Notes: a model not told the origin generated them from the letters alone. A DNA stretch of 8,197 bases from Actinomycetota bacterium (GCA_009702305.1 WLIH01000092.1:1-8197), one strand, 5' to 3'; positions 1 through 6,611 are shown, numbered from the stretch's first letter. Translations and numbers: made by a program.

Positions 1-1379
1 AGGATCGAGTCCGTGCGCGTGACGTGGTCGACGATCCAGTCGGCCATCTCCTGCTCGGAGGCGATGCCGACGCTCTCGCCGCTCAGCGTCTGCGCGCCCT
101 CCTGGCTCTGCCCGGTCGAGACCGCGGCGGCGAACGGCGCCTCGAGGCTCTGGTAGGGGTAGGTCTTCATCGCCTGGAAGGTCCACGGGATGCTGACCAG
201 CAGGCCGACCACGAGGCCGGCGCTGACCAGGGCGGCGCTGTCACCGGCCGAGCGGGCCAGCCACAGCGCGCCGATCACGGAGAAGAAAAGGATCGGCAGC
301 GCGTTGCGCATCGCCATCGGCGAGTCGGTCAGGTGCAGGGCGACCGCGGCGGCCGGCATCACGATGCTGGTGCCGAGCAGCATCGCCAGCCCGAGTGCGA
401 AGGTGTTGCCGCGAGCCAGGCCGGCGAAGAGCAGACCGGGCAGCACCAGGAGGGCGATCGGCGCCCCGTCGAGCACCAGCTGGCCCGTGGTCCGCACCAG
501 GTCGGCGGCCGAGAACACGTCGACTCCGCCGGCGGCCTCGCGGCTGCTGGTGATCCAGTCGACCGGGTTGCCGAGCAGCAGCAGGTTGAAGGCCGCCCAC
601 AGCGCGATGACATACGCCGTCGGCGAGGCGAAGCCGACCGTCGTGCCCTCGATCTCGGTGCCGTCGGCGCCGAGGCGGGCCAGCACGACGCCGATGAGCA
701 CGGCGCTGATGACGAACCAGATGAGGCTGCTGTAGCCGGAGAGCGCGGCGACCGAGAAGGTCAGACCGGCCAGCATGACGAAGCGGATGTCGGCGGTGAC
801 GTACCACGCGAAGAGGGCACCGACGGCCATCACGACCAGGGACAGCCAGATCAGCTCACGAGCACCGCTGGCGGCGTACAGGACGACGAGCGGGTTGGCG
901 CCCAGAGCGGCCAGGACGGCGACGCGCAGCGGGGCGGCGATCGTGGCGCGGCGCATCATCGTGTTGATCCCGACCATCGCGAGTGCCGCGAAGAGGGCCG
1001 AGGCGAGCGGCACCACGAGCAGCGTGCGCGCCAGCGCCGGCACCAGCGTGAGCGGCGAGACCAGCAGGGTGGCCAGCGGCGGGTAGTCGAAGCCGAGGGC
1101 CGAGAGCTTGGCCGGGTCGTTGTGCCAGATCATCAGCGCGCGGTTGAGGCGGTCGAGCGTCTCGAAGCCGACGACGTGCTGGTCGACGACGAGCCAGTAG
1201 CCGAACCAGCCGTAGGCGACCAGGAAGGCGCCGAAGACGAGCGCGCTCTCCCACGGGCGGCGCTCGATGTCGTGCGGGCGGCGACCGACGGCCTGGACGA
1301 CGCCCTCGAGGCGCTCCTTGTTGCGCAGGATGACCCGGTCGGAGGCCGGCTCGACCGCAGTGGTCACGGAGTCGCTCAT
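1..1379 (-). CDS. Multi-spanning membrane protein, GT-C-like glycosyltransferase (3' end outside window)
   Basis: The frame is open for 459 codons from ATG at 1379 to the window edge, so the C-terminus is missing. The start overlaps the stop of the upstream glycosyltransferase by 4 bases (ATGA). A good ribosome site (GAGGGAGA, 1386-1393) lies 6 bases before it. About eleven hydrophobic segments are visible, for example near residues 46-65, 118-138, 150-170, 178-194, 200-233, 254-270, 301-322, 326-350, 359-375 and 382-400. The first outer loop (about 65-105) ends in a FDYPPL motif at 97-102, as often seen in GT-C enzymes that use polyprenyl-phosphate sugars. RNALPIL at 358-364 also resembles that class. 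After the last helix, a soluble stretch (about 403 onward) begins, containing ADWIVDHV (446-453), similar to the C-terminal outer domain of ArnT/PMT-like proteins. By family logic it would transfer a sugar from a lipid carrier outside the membrane. Membrane topology is clear; the GT-C assignment is inferred from weak motifs, and substrate is unknown. Confidence 0.8.
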   Translation of the reverse strand, partial: MSDSVTTAVEPASDRVILRNKERLEGVVQAVGRRPHDIERRPWESALVFGAFLVAYGWFGYWLVVDQHVVGFETLDRLNRALMIWHNDPAKLSALGFDYPPLATLLVSPLTLVPALARTLLVVPLASALFAALAMVGINTMMRRATIAAPLRVAVLAALGANPLVVLYAASGARELIWLSLVVMAVGALFAWYVTADIRFVMLAGLTFSVAALSGYSSLIWFVISAVLIGVVLARLGADGTEIEGTTVGFASPTAYVIALWAAFNLLLLGNPVDWITSSREAAGGVDVFSAADLVRTTGQLVLDGAPIALLVLPGLLFAGLARGNTFALGLAMLLGTSIVMPAAAVALHLTDSPMAMRNALPILFFSVIGALWLARSAGDSAALVSAGLVVGLLVSIPWTFQAMKTYPYQSLEAPFAAAVSTGQSQEGAQTLSGESVGIASEQEMADWIVDHVTRTDSI

Positions 1380-3505
1380 GCGTGGTCTCCCTCGTCGAGA
1401 CCGTGCTCGGTCTTCTCCCAGTAGAACGGGTTGGTGAAGAGCTGGATGAAGCCCTTCCAGGCGGCCCAGCTCATCAGGCCCCAGTAGAGGGGCGAGAGCA
1501 GTGCCGTGCGCGTGATGCCGAACTGTCCGCGCTGCAGGCTGCCGGCGACGTTGAGGTAGACGAAGACGAAGTTGCCGACGAAGAGCATCGCGCTGGCGGC
1601 GTAGAAGACGACACCGGGGAAGAGCTGCTCGATGAAGCCGGCCTGGGTCAGGACGTAGGTGGTCGTCAGCGTCCAGAAGATCGGGTTCATCAGCAGCACG
1701 AAGGCGCTGCCCATGGTCAGGTTGAAGCTGAGGAAGCCCTTGAGGCCGGTCTCGCGCATCAGGGAGACGGGGTTGCGCATGTGGACCAGCCAGGTCTGCA
1801 TGTAGCCCTTGTTCCACCGGCTGCGCTGACGGATCCAGTTGCCGACGTTCGAGTTGGCCTCCTCGAGCGTCGTCGAGTCGATCATCGCCGTGCGGTAGCC
1901 CTCGCGGTGCAGCCGGATGCCGAGGTCGGCGTCCTCGGTGACGTTGAAGGGGTCCCAGGCGCCGAGCTCGCGCAGCGTCGAGGTGATGAAGTGGTTGGAC
2001 GTGCCGCCCAGCGGGATCGGCGACTCCGAGGCGCCCATTGCCGGCAGCACCAGCTCGAAGTGCATGGAGTACTCGTTGGCGAACCACGCGGTCAGGAGGT
2101 TCTGGTCCTGGTTGAAGTGGTTGAGCTTGGCCTGGATGCACGCGACGTTGCCGGGCACCCGGTCGAAGGCGATGAGCGCCTTCTTGAGCTGGTTGGGGTC
2201 CGGGCGGTCCTCGGCGTCGAAGATGACGCAGAAGGTGCCGGTGGCCAGCTGCAGGCCGTAGTTGCAGGCCTTGGGCTTGGTCTTGGGCTGGCTGTCCGGC
2301 ACGACCACCAGGTGGAAGTGCGGCGGCAGGCCCATGCTGCGGATCTTCTCGACCGTTTCGACGTCGTCCTCCTCGCACAGCAGCTTCACGTCGAGGCGCG
2401 TGCGGGGGTAGTCGAGGGCGTTGATGTCGCGCACCAGGCGCGGCACGATGCCGGCCTCCTTGTAGAGCGGCACGAGGATCGTGTAGATCGGCAGCGTGCG
2501 CTCGTCGAGCGCGGCGATCTCGGCGTCGCTCACGTCGGTCTCGAGGTGCGTGCCCAGGGCCCGCAGGGTGAGGCGGAAGCGGTAGACCGAGACGATCAGG
2601 TAGGCGAAGCTCGCCAGGCCGACCAGACCGATGAGGGTCTCGCGCGGCCAGATCACGGCGCCGGTGATCGCGGCGACGACGCCCATCACGAGCAGCGCCT
2701 TCTGCGTCGACGAGACGACGACGTGGGCGGAGGCCTCGGGGCGGGTCTCGATCAGGAACTGGGTCGCGACGTGGGCGTAGTGCTCGCTGTGGACCCGCTG
2801 GATCAGCTGGTCGAGGTCGGTGCGGTTGGCCAGCAGCTGGCGCACCGGGGTGCCGAGGGCGTCCTCGACCCGCACCAGGTCCTCGTCGCCGAGCGGGCGG
2901 GCGACGGCGAGCAGGATGCTCTCGCCGGCCTCGGCGATCGGCACCACCTGCAGGGTCTGGGCGAGGTGCTCGGGAAGGCGGTGGGCGACGGCGTGGTCGG
3001 GCTCGAACTCCGCGAGACTGACCCGCTGCAGCTGGTGCAGCTCGGAGAGCGCCGCGACGTGGACCTCCTCGGTGATCGCCTCGTGGGCGACGAGGATCTC
3101 GCCGAGCGGGTCGCCGGTGCGGGAGTACTCCACCATCGCCCGCTCGAGCTGGTCGGTCGTGACCAGGCCGCTGCGCGTCAGCATCTGGGCGATCTGGGTG
3201 CGGGCGCGCCGGGCCTGCGGCGTCTCGAGGGCGTCCTCGCCGGCCGGGTGCAGGGCGTCGATCGCCGCCGCGATCTCCAGGGCGGTGTGGCGGACCAGGA
3301 GCACGGGTCGGTCGACGCGCTCGGCGACGACGTGGCGGACCATCTCGTCCTCGGCGTCGGTGGCCGCGACCAGCAGCGCCCCGTCCTCGACGGCGTACGG
3401 CAGGGCGCGGAAGGTGCGGCAGATGCCCTCGGGCAGCAGCAGTCCCAGCGAGGCGTCGACGCCGTCAGCCAGTCGGGTGGAGGTGCGGGTCATCGAGGTC
3501 GTCAT
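1376..3505 (-). CDS. Membrane family-2 glycosyltransferase with N-terminal MshEN/GspE-N-like domains
   Basis: Protein of 709 residues. ATG at 3505 is chosen because it overlaps the preceding stop by one base (TGATG), giving translational coupling; in-frame sequence further upstream belongs to another gene. Residues about 15-82 resemble the second half of an MshEN (GspE N-terminal) domain, and 100-238 a complete one. Two helices follow (about 268-285 and 289-307). The catalytic GT2 domain spans about 338-565 with the processive-synthase signature: acidic CEEDD (377-381), KPKACNYGL (410-418), DAED (430-433), TED (523-525) and QRSRW (560-564). Three to four more helices (about 590-690) end the protein. 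It should sit in the plasma membrane and use a nucleotide sugar on the cytoplasmic side to make or extend a glycan, possibly moving it across. E. coli NfrB is a known protein combining the same two domain types, with MshEN at the C-terminus. Sugar and product cannot be read from the sequence. There is no PilZ domain and no Walker motif, so it is neither BcsA nor a secretion ATPase. Confidence 0.92.
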   Translation of the reverse strand: MTTSMTRTSTRLADGVDASLGLLLPEGICRTFRALPYAVEDGALLVAATDAEDEMVRHVVAERVDRPVLLVRHTALEIAAAIDALHPAGEDALETPQARRARTQIAQMLTRSGLVTTDQLERAMVEYSRTGDPLGEILVAHEAITEEVHVAALSELHQLQRVSLAEFEPDHAVAHRLPEHLAQTLQVVPIAEAGESILLAVARPLGDEDLVRVEDALGTPVRQLLANRTDLDQLIQRVHSEHYAHVATQFLIETRPEASAHVVVSSTQKALLVMGVVAAITGAVIWPRETLIGLVGLASFAYLIVSVYRFRLTLRALGTHLETDVSDAEIAALDERTLPIYTILVPLYKEAGIVPRLVRDINALDYPRTRLDVKLLCEEDDVETVEKIRSMGLPPHFHLVVVPDSQPKTKPKACNYGLQLATGTFCVIFDAEDRPDPNQLKKALIAFDRVPGNVACIQAKLNHFNQDQNLLTAWFANEYSMHFELVLPAMGASESPIPLGGTSNHFITSTLRELGAWDPFNVTEDADLGIRLHREGYRTAMIDSTTLEEANSNVGNWIRQRSRWNKGYMQTWLVHMRNPVSLMRETGLKGFLSFNLTMGSAFVLLMNPIFWTLTTTYVLTQAGFIEQLFPGVVFYAASAMLFVGNFVFVYLNVAGSLQRGQFGITRTALLSPLYWGLMSWAAWKGFIQLFTNPFYWEKTEHGLDEGDHA

Positions 3506-3777
3506 CAGCGAGCACCCGATCCGAACCCGTAGGAGGTCGTCGTGGGCGCGGCCTCGGCGTGAGCGGCCTCGCTGGTGGCGGCCGGGCGCGGGGCCGGGCG
3601 GGAGCCGCGCGAGCGCATCGCCGTGTAGGCCAGGAACGCGACGATCAGCGCGATGACCGGGGCCACCAGGAAGGCGATGAACGTCACGACGAAGATCGTC
3701 AACGTCACGATCACACCGACAGCGGCAGCGCCTGCCGACTTGCCCGCCGGACGTGCTGCGGCAACCTGCACCGACAT
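3505..3777 (-). CDS. Small two-helix membrane protein of unknown function
   Basis: A 90-residue protein whose function I do not recognise. ATG at 3777 is preferred over an in-frame ATG at 3831: it follows a purine-rich ribosome site (AGGGGGG, 3783-3789) at 5 bases, while the longer version would add a charged leader (DESSGPREGDPDSRG) encoded within a hairpin region. The N-terminus (2-18) is Ala/Gly-rich with a few basic residues. Residues about 19-51 are strongly hydrophobic with a proline at 39, consistent with two short helices in a hairpin or one long span. A basic patch RSRGSRPAPRP (54-64) follows, then an Ala/Thr/Ser-rich tail ending GFGSGAR. Its stop overlaps the start of the GT2 gene by one base, so the two are almost certainly co-translated. 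An accessory subunit or assembly partner of the glycosyltransferase is a fair inference from position only. Confidence 0.8.
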   Translation of the reverse strand: MSVQVAAARPAGKSAGAAAVGVIVTLTIFVVTFIAFLVAPVIALIVAFLAYTAMRSRGSRPAPRPAATSEAAHAEAAPTTTSYGFGSGAR

Positions 3778-3780
3778 GAT

Positions 3781-3789
3781 TTCCCCCCT
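3781..3789 (-). promoter_or_regulatory. Ribosome binding site that sets the start of the small membrane protein
   Basis: On the minus strand the sequence AGGGGGGAA is followed by ATC and the ATG at 3777. The G-run ends 5 bases before the start. This decides for the 90-residue form over the longer 108-residue form starting at 3831, which has no comparable site in front of it. Confidence 0.6.
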
Positions 3790-3797
3790 GGAATCGG

Positions 3798-3816
3798 GGT
3801 CCCCCTCCCGGGGACC
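3798..3816 (-). promoter_or_regulatory. Hairpin in the leader of the membrane protein/GT2/GT-C operon
   Basis: A perfect 7-bp inverted repeat (minus strand GGTCCCC, 5-base loop, GGGGACC) lies 9 bases upstream of the ribosome site of the small membrane protein. If transcribed, it would form a stable G/C stem immediately before the translation start. The neighbouring G-runs (AGGGGGG) could also pair with the C-run of this hairpin, giving an alternative fold that hides the ribosome site. The repeat is directly visible; a regulatory role is inference. It has no U-tract, so it does not look like a classical terminator. Confidence 0.35.
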
Positions 3817-3957
3817 ACTCGACTCGTCCATTCAAGCCAGGGTCCGGCGACAGCAGGTCAACAGCGCTGCCAAGGTTGGGTAACAGGTCTCGCGCGGGGC
3901 GCACAGACCCCCCTCAGCGACTCCAACGCCCGGGGGCGGGCGGGGCCGCGGCGGGCC
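3817..3957. other. Spacer between GH5 gene and glycosyltransferase operon
   Basis: This non-coding stretch lies between the GH5 stop and the leader hairpin of the operon. Next to the GH5 stop it holds two short G/C hairpins on the minus strand: GGCC-6-GGCC (3944-3957) and GCCCG-CCCC-CGGGC (3928-3941). Neither has a T-run, so termination there is possible but weak. A TTGACC element (minus strand, 3856-3861) could be a -35 box, but the nearest -10-like hexamer, TTGAAT (3830-3835), is 20 bases away, which is too far. The spacer is wide enough that the operon probably has its own promoter, but I cannot place it. Confidence 0.45.
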
Positions 3958-5208
3958 TCAGCCGGCGAAGGTGCCGCCGCGGAGATAGCCCCGGGCCGCC
4001 CTGCCGTACGCCGTCGGCCGCCCGGCCTGGTCCTGGACCAGCGACATCGGGTCGTCGGCGTGGGTGGCCCAGACCCAGAACAGCGAGCCGATCGCGTGGG
4101 CGTCGGCCCAGGCGAGGTAGTCGGCGACGTAGCCGTCGAGGGGGTCGGTGGCCCCGAGCTCCCCGGTCAGCACCGGCACCTGCTCGGCCAGGGGGGCCAG
4201 CACCCGGTCCCAGCAGCGGCGATCGCCGCATGCCTTGAAGTCGTAGCTGTGGAACGACGCCACCAGCTGGTCGTCGTCGGGGCGGTGGGTCAGCCACTGG
4301 CTCAGGTCGTTGGCGTAGTCGAGACCGCCGAGCAGCACCGGCTGCGTCGCGCCGGCGGCCCTGATCGTGGCGACGACGTCGGACATGCCGACGGCGTCGT
4401 ACGTCGTGCGGCCGGGGGTGGTCCGGTCGTCGACGGCCGGCGGGGCGCAGCCGCCGTCGCGCCAGCAGTCCCAGGTGAGGTCGAAGACCAGGTTGTCGGC
4501 GGCGTCGTAGCGCGAGTAGGGCTCGTTGAACGCGTCGAACATCACCGAGGGCCGGTCGGCGTACGCCGCCGCGAGCGAGGCCCAGAACTCCAGGGAGTCG
4601 GCATCGGGCAGCGCGAGGTTGCCGAACTCGGCGGCGTCGGCGCGCTTGCGGCTGTGCAGGTCGAGGACCACCACGATCCCGCGGGCGTTGAGGGCGTCGA
4701 CGAAGGAGCCGACCTCCTCGCGGTAGCCCTCCGGAGTGCGCTCGGCGTACTGGTCGCTGACCGGGGCTCCGCGGGTGCCGCTCCAGCAGTCCTGGTTGAG
4801 CGGCAGGCGCACGGTGTCGGCGCCCCAACCGGCGATCGCGTCGGCGGTCGTCGCCGCGGGGTCGGTGCCGAGGGAGTCGAGCGCGGAGTAGCCCCAGCCC
4901 TGGGCGCACGCGTACTCGAAGCTGCTCCAGTTGACGCCGTGGGGCACGAAGGTCTCGCCGGTGCGGGCGTCGATCAGGCGGTTGCCCTCGACCCTCGGCT
5001 CGGGCGCGGGGGAGTCGTCGGCACCGGTCGGGGTCGGGTCGGGAGTCGCAGATGCCGTCGGCGTCGGGTCGGGCGTGCGGGTCGCGGTCGGCGGGTCGAG
5101 GGCCGCGTCGTCGTCCCCGCCGAGCAGGGTGACGGCGGCCAGGGCCGACCCGGCGGCCAGGATCACGACCAGCAGCAGGCGGACCACGCCGTGGGAGAGG
5201 TGCCGCAT
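3958..5208 (-). CDS. Secreted or membrane-anchored glycoside hydrolase family 5 (cellulase-like) enzyme
   Basis: Protein of 416 residues; ATG at 5208 follows a strong ribosome site (GGGAGGGGG, ending about 5 bases before). A basic N-terminus and hydrophobic stretch (9-30) form a signal peptide or membrane anchor. An acidic patch DDD and a Pro/Thr linker (about 38-68) with TPDPTPT repeated twice follow. The catalytic barrel (about 72-410) shows GH5/clan-A features: HGVNW (90-94), Arg134 in VRLPLN, His185 in LDLHS, the acid/base Glu229 in FNEP (227-230), HSY (320-322), the nucleophile Glu350 in LTGELG (347-352), and aromatic FWVW (377-380). All key residues are present, so it should be an active retaining beta-glycosidase acting outside the membrane. 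Six cysteines, including close pairs 248/254 and 327/332, suggest disulfides. Substrate (beta-glucan, mannan or a self-made polymer) is not determinable. It lies on the same strand, 180 bases upstream of the glycosyltransferase operon, which suggests but does not prove a shared glycan. Confidence 0.9.
   Translation of the reverse strand: MRHLSHGVVRLLLVVILAAGSALAAVTLLGGDDDAALDPPTATRTPDPTPTASATPDPTPTGADDSPAPEPRVEGNRLIDARTGETFVPHGVNWSSFEYACAQGWGYSALDSLGTDPAATTADAIAGWGADTVRLPLNQDCWSGTRGAPVSDQYAERTPEGYREEVGSFVDALNARGIVVVLDLHSRKRADAAEFGNLALPDADSLEFWASLAAAYADRPSVMFDAFNEPYSRYDAADNLVFDLTWDCWRDGGCAPPAVDDRTTPGRTTYDAVGMSDVVATIRAAGATQPVLLGGLDYANDLSQWLTHRPDDDQLVASFHSYDFKACGDRRCWDRVLAPLAEQVPVLTGELGATDPLDGYVADYLAWADAHAIGSLFWVWATHADDPMSLVQDQAGRPTAYGRAARGYLRGGTFAG
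5026..5076 (-). repeat. Imperfect direct repeat encoding the Pro/Thr linker of the GH5 enzyme
   Basis: Two 21-base units (5056-5076 and 5026-5046 on the minus strand), spaced 30 bases start to start, each encode TPDPTPT. They are identical at 18 of 21 bases, and the differences are all at third codon positions. The repeat gives the extended linker between the membrane segment and the catalytic domain. Such low-complexity linkers often vary in length by slippage between strains. Confidence 0.7.
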
Positions 5209-5252
5209 GGTGCCCCCTCCCGATCCGGACCACGTCAGCGTCGAACGGCCTC

Positions 5253-5258
5253 ATCGTA
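5253..5258 (-). promoter_or_regulatory. Candidate -10 element for the GH5 gene
   Basis: The minus-strand hexamer TACGAT fits the actinobacterial TANNNT pattern and would start transcription near 5246, leaving a leader of about 38 bases that includes the GGGAGGGGG ribosome site. No convincing -35 box is seen 16-19 bases further upstream, which is common in high-GC actinobacteria. The call is based on pattern and position only. Confidence 0.35.
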
Positions 5259-5290
5259 GGCGTCGAGCGGTGGCGCAGCGGCCGGACGGT

Positions 5291-5296
5291 TATCTT
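5291..5296 (+). promoter_or_regulatory. Candidate -10 element giving a leaderless HOT transcript
   Basis: TATCTT matches TANNNT and ends 7 bases before the GTG at 5304, so transcription would begin at or next to the start codon. No Shine-Dalgarno-like sequence occurs before this GTG, which fits leaderless translation, known to be common in actinobacteria. The -10 box lies inside a short inverted repeat (GCCGG 5281-5285, CCGGC 5299-5303) that might be an operator, but arms of 5 bp are weak evidence in such GC-rich DNA. Confidence 0.5.
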
Positions 5297-5303
5297 GGCC
5301 GGC

Positions 5304-6566
5304 GTGACCGAGACCGTCTTCACCTATGCAGCGCCCGCCCTCAAGTTCGGGCCCGGGGCCTCCGGCGAGGTCGGCCACGACCTCCTCGGCTACGCCGCCC
5401 GCCGGGTGCTGCTGGTCACCGACGCCGGCGTGGCGGCGACCGGCCACCCGGCTCGGATCGCCGAGCAGATCGCCGCGCGCGGCATCGAGGTGACGACGTA
5501 CGACGCCGTGCACGTCGAGCCCACCGACGAGTCCCTGCGGCATGCGATCGACTTCGCGCGTGACGCCGGTCCCTTCGACGCGATCGTCGCCGTCGGCGGC
5601 GGCTCGGCCATCGACACCGCCAAGGCCGTCAACCTGCTGACCACCAACCCCGGCGAGCTGATGGACTACATCAACGCGCCCGTCGGCAAGGCCCAGGCGC
5701 CCTCGCAGCGGCTGCTGCCGCTGGTCGCGATCCCGACCACCACCGGCACCGGCAGCGAGAGCACCACGATCTGCGTGCTCGACGTGCTGTCCCTGCACGT
5801 CAAGACCGGCATCAGCCACCCGGCGCTGCGTCCGACCCTGGCGGTCGTCGATCCGCAGCTCACCCTGGGGCAGCCGGCGATGGTCACGGCGGCCTCCGGC
5901 ATGGACATCCTCTGTCACGCCCTGGAGAGCTACACCGCCAAGTGGTACGCCGACTTCGACGCCAAGCAGCCCGAGCAGCGGGTGCCCTACTGCGGCGCCA
6001 ACCCGATCGCCGACCTGTGGTCCGAGAAGGCGATGTCGCTGCTGGCCGGCGCCTTCCGGGCCGCGGTCGCCGACGGGTCCGACGTGGTCGCGCGTGAGCA
6101 GATGGCCCTCGCGGCGACCTTCGCCGGTCTCGGCTTCGGCAATGCCGGGGTGCACATCCCGCACGCCAACGCCTACCCCATCGCGGGTCGGGTGCGCGAC
6201 TACCGGCCGGAGGGCTACCCGCAGGACGCCGCGATCGTGCCGCACGGCATGGCGGTCTCCCTGACCGCTCCGGAGGCGTTCCGCTTCACCTTCGACGCTG
6301 CGCCGGAGCGCCACCTGCGCGCCGCGCGTCTCCTCGACCCGGCCGCCGGCGGCGACGGCCCCGACGTCCTGCCCGCAGTCCTGTCCTCGCTGATGCGTGA
6401 CATCGGCATCCCCAACGGCCTGGCCGAGGTCGGCTTCGGCCAGAGCGACGTCGACGACCTTGTCGGCGGGGCCGTGCAGCAGCAGCGGCTGCTGGCCACC
6501 GCGCCCAAGACACCGACCGAGGACGACCTGGCCGCGGTGTTCCGCGGATCGATGGAGCACTGGTGA
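5304..6566 (+). CDS. Iron-containing alcohol dehydrogenase, hydroxyacid-oxoacid transhydrogenase (HOT) type
   Basis: Protein of 420 residues, starting at GTG 5304 (an in-frame TTG at 5295 overlaps the -10 box and is less likely). It shows the group III alcohol dehydrogenase fold: cofactor loop GGGSAIDTAK (98-107), PTTTGTGSE (145-153), and GMDILCHALESYTA (199-212). Likely metal ligands are Asp201, His205, His287 (in HIPHANAYP, 284-292) and His314 (in VPHG). The long segment between the last two histidines, with AGRVRDYRPEGYP (294-306), is characteristic of HOT/ADHFE1 proteins and is absent from short Fe-ADHs. HOT (EC 1.1.99.24) oxidises a hydroxyacid, such as 4-hydroxybutyrate or 3-hydroxybutyrate, while reducing 2-oxoglutarate to D-2-hydroxyglutarate, with tightly bound NAD. 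It should be cytoplasmic. The downstream gene could recycle D-2-hydroxyglutarate. The family is secure; the exact hydroxyacid donor is inferred from characterised relatives. Confidence 0.9.
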   Translation: MTETVFTYAAPALKFGPGASGEVGHDLLGYAARRVLLVTDAGVAATGHPARIAEQIAARGIEVTTYDAVHVEPTDESLRHAIDFARDAGPFDAIVAVGGGSAIDTAKAVNLLTTNPGELMDYINAPVGKAQAPSQRLLPLVAIPTTTGTGSESTTICVLDVLSLHVKTGISHPALRPTLAVVDPQLTLGQPAMVTAASGMDILCHALESYTAKWYADFDAKQPEQRVPYCGANPIADLWSEKAMSLLAGAFRAAVADGSDVVAREQMALAATFAGLGFGNAGVHIPHANAYPIAGRVRDYRPEGYPQDAAIVPHGMAVSLTAPEAFRFTFDAAPERHLRAARLLDPAAGGDGPDVLPAVLSSLMRDIGIPNGLAEVGFGQSDVDDLVGGAVQQQRLLATAPKTPTEDDLAAVFRGSMEHW

Positions 6567-6575
6567 CCCGTCGTA

Positions 6576-6611
6576 CGCCGAGCCGGGGCGTCATTTCGGC
6601 CCGGCTCGGCG
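6576..6611. terminator. Strong hairpin between the HOT and FAD dehydrogenase genes
   Basis: CGCCGAGCCGGG (6576-6587) and CCCGGCTCGGCG (6600-6611) are perfect inverted repeats, giving a 12-bp stem with a 12-base loop, starting 10 bases after the HOT stop. An outer CCGTC/GACGG pair (6568-6572 and 6611-6615) could extend the stem across a small bulge. There is no T-run, as in many actinobacterial terminators. It may terminate or attenuate HOT transcription, leaving the next gene to its own promoter, or may instead stabilise the upstream mRNA or bind a dimeric regulator as DNA. Confidence 0.55.

Noticed and set aside
1376..3505. Cellulose synthase (BcsA) or type II/IV secretion ATPase as the name of the GT2 protein
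   Set aside because: There is no PilZ domain as in BcsA, and no Walker A/B ATPase core follows the MshEN-like region. Only the N-domain resembles GspE/PilB, and the catalytic part is GT2.
3778..3831. Longer start (ATG 3831) for the small membrane protein
   Set aside because: It has no ribosome site in front and passes through the G/C hairpin, while ATG 3777 has AGGGGGG at proper spacing.
3830..3861. Promoter TTGACC...TTGAAT (minus strand) for the glycan operon
   Set aside because: The 20-base spacer is outside the normal 16-19 range and the -10 match is poor, so I do not call it.
3506..3904. N-terminal extension of the GT2 protein up to 3904
   Set aside because: This in-frame extension would overlap the whole small membrane protein gene and translates to low-complexity Arg/Gly/Asp sequence. 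The ATG at 3505 with TGATG coupling is far better.
24..5259. Long plus-strand open frames at 24-1424, 1382-3532 and 3559-5259
   Set aside because: They lie antisense to genes with clear motifs and translate to Arg/Gly/Asp/Gln-rich low-complexity sequence with no domain, which is the usual shadow of GC-rich coding.
3914..5323. 469-residue minus-strand frame overlapping the GH5 gene
   Set aside because: It is out of frame with the GH5 protein, extends into the divergent promoter region and is almost pure Arg/Pro/Gly/Ala; the other frame contains the full GH5 catalytic set.
5304..6566. Maleylacetate reductase, lactaldehyde reductase or glycerol dehydrogenase
   Set aside because: These share the Fe-ADH fold but lack the long insert with AGRVRDYRPEGYP and the HIPHANAYP motif typical of HOT proteins.
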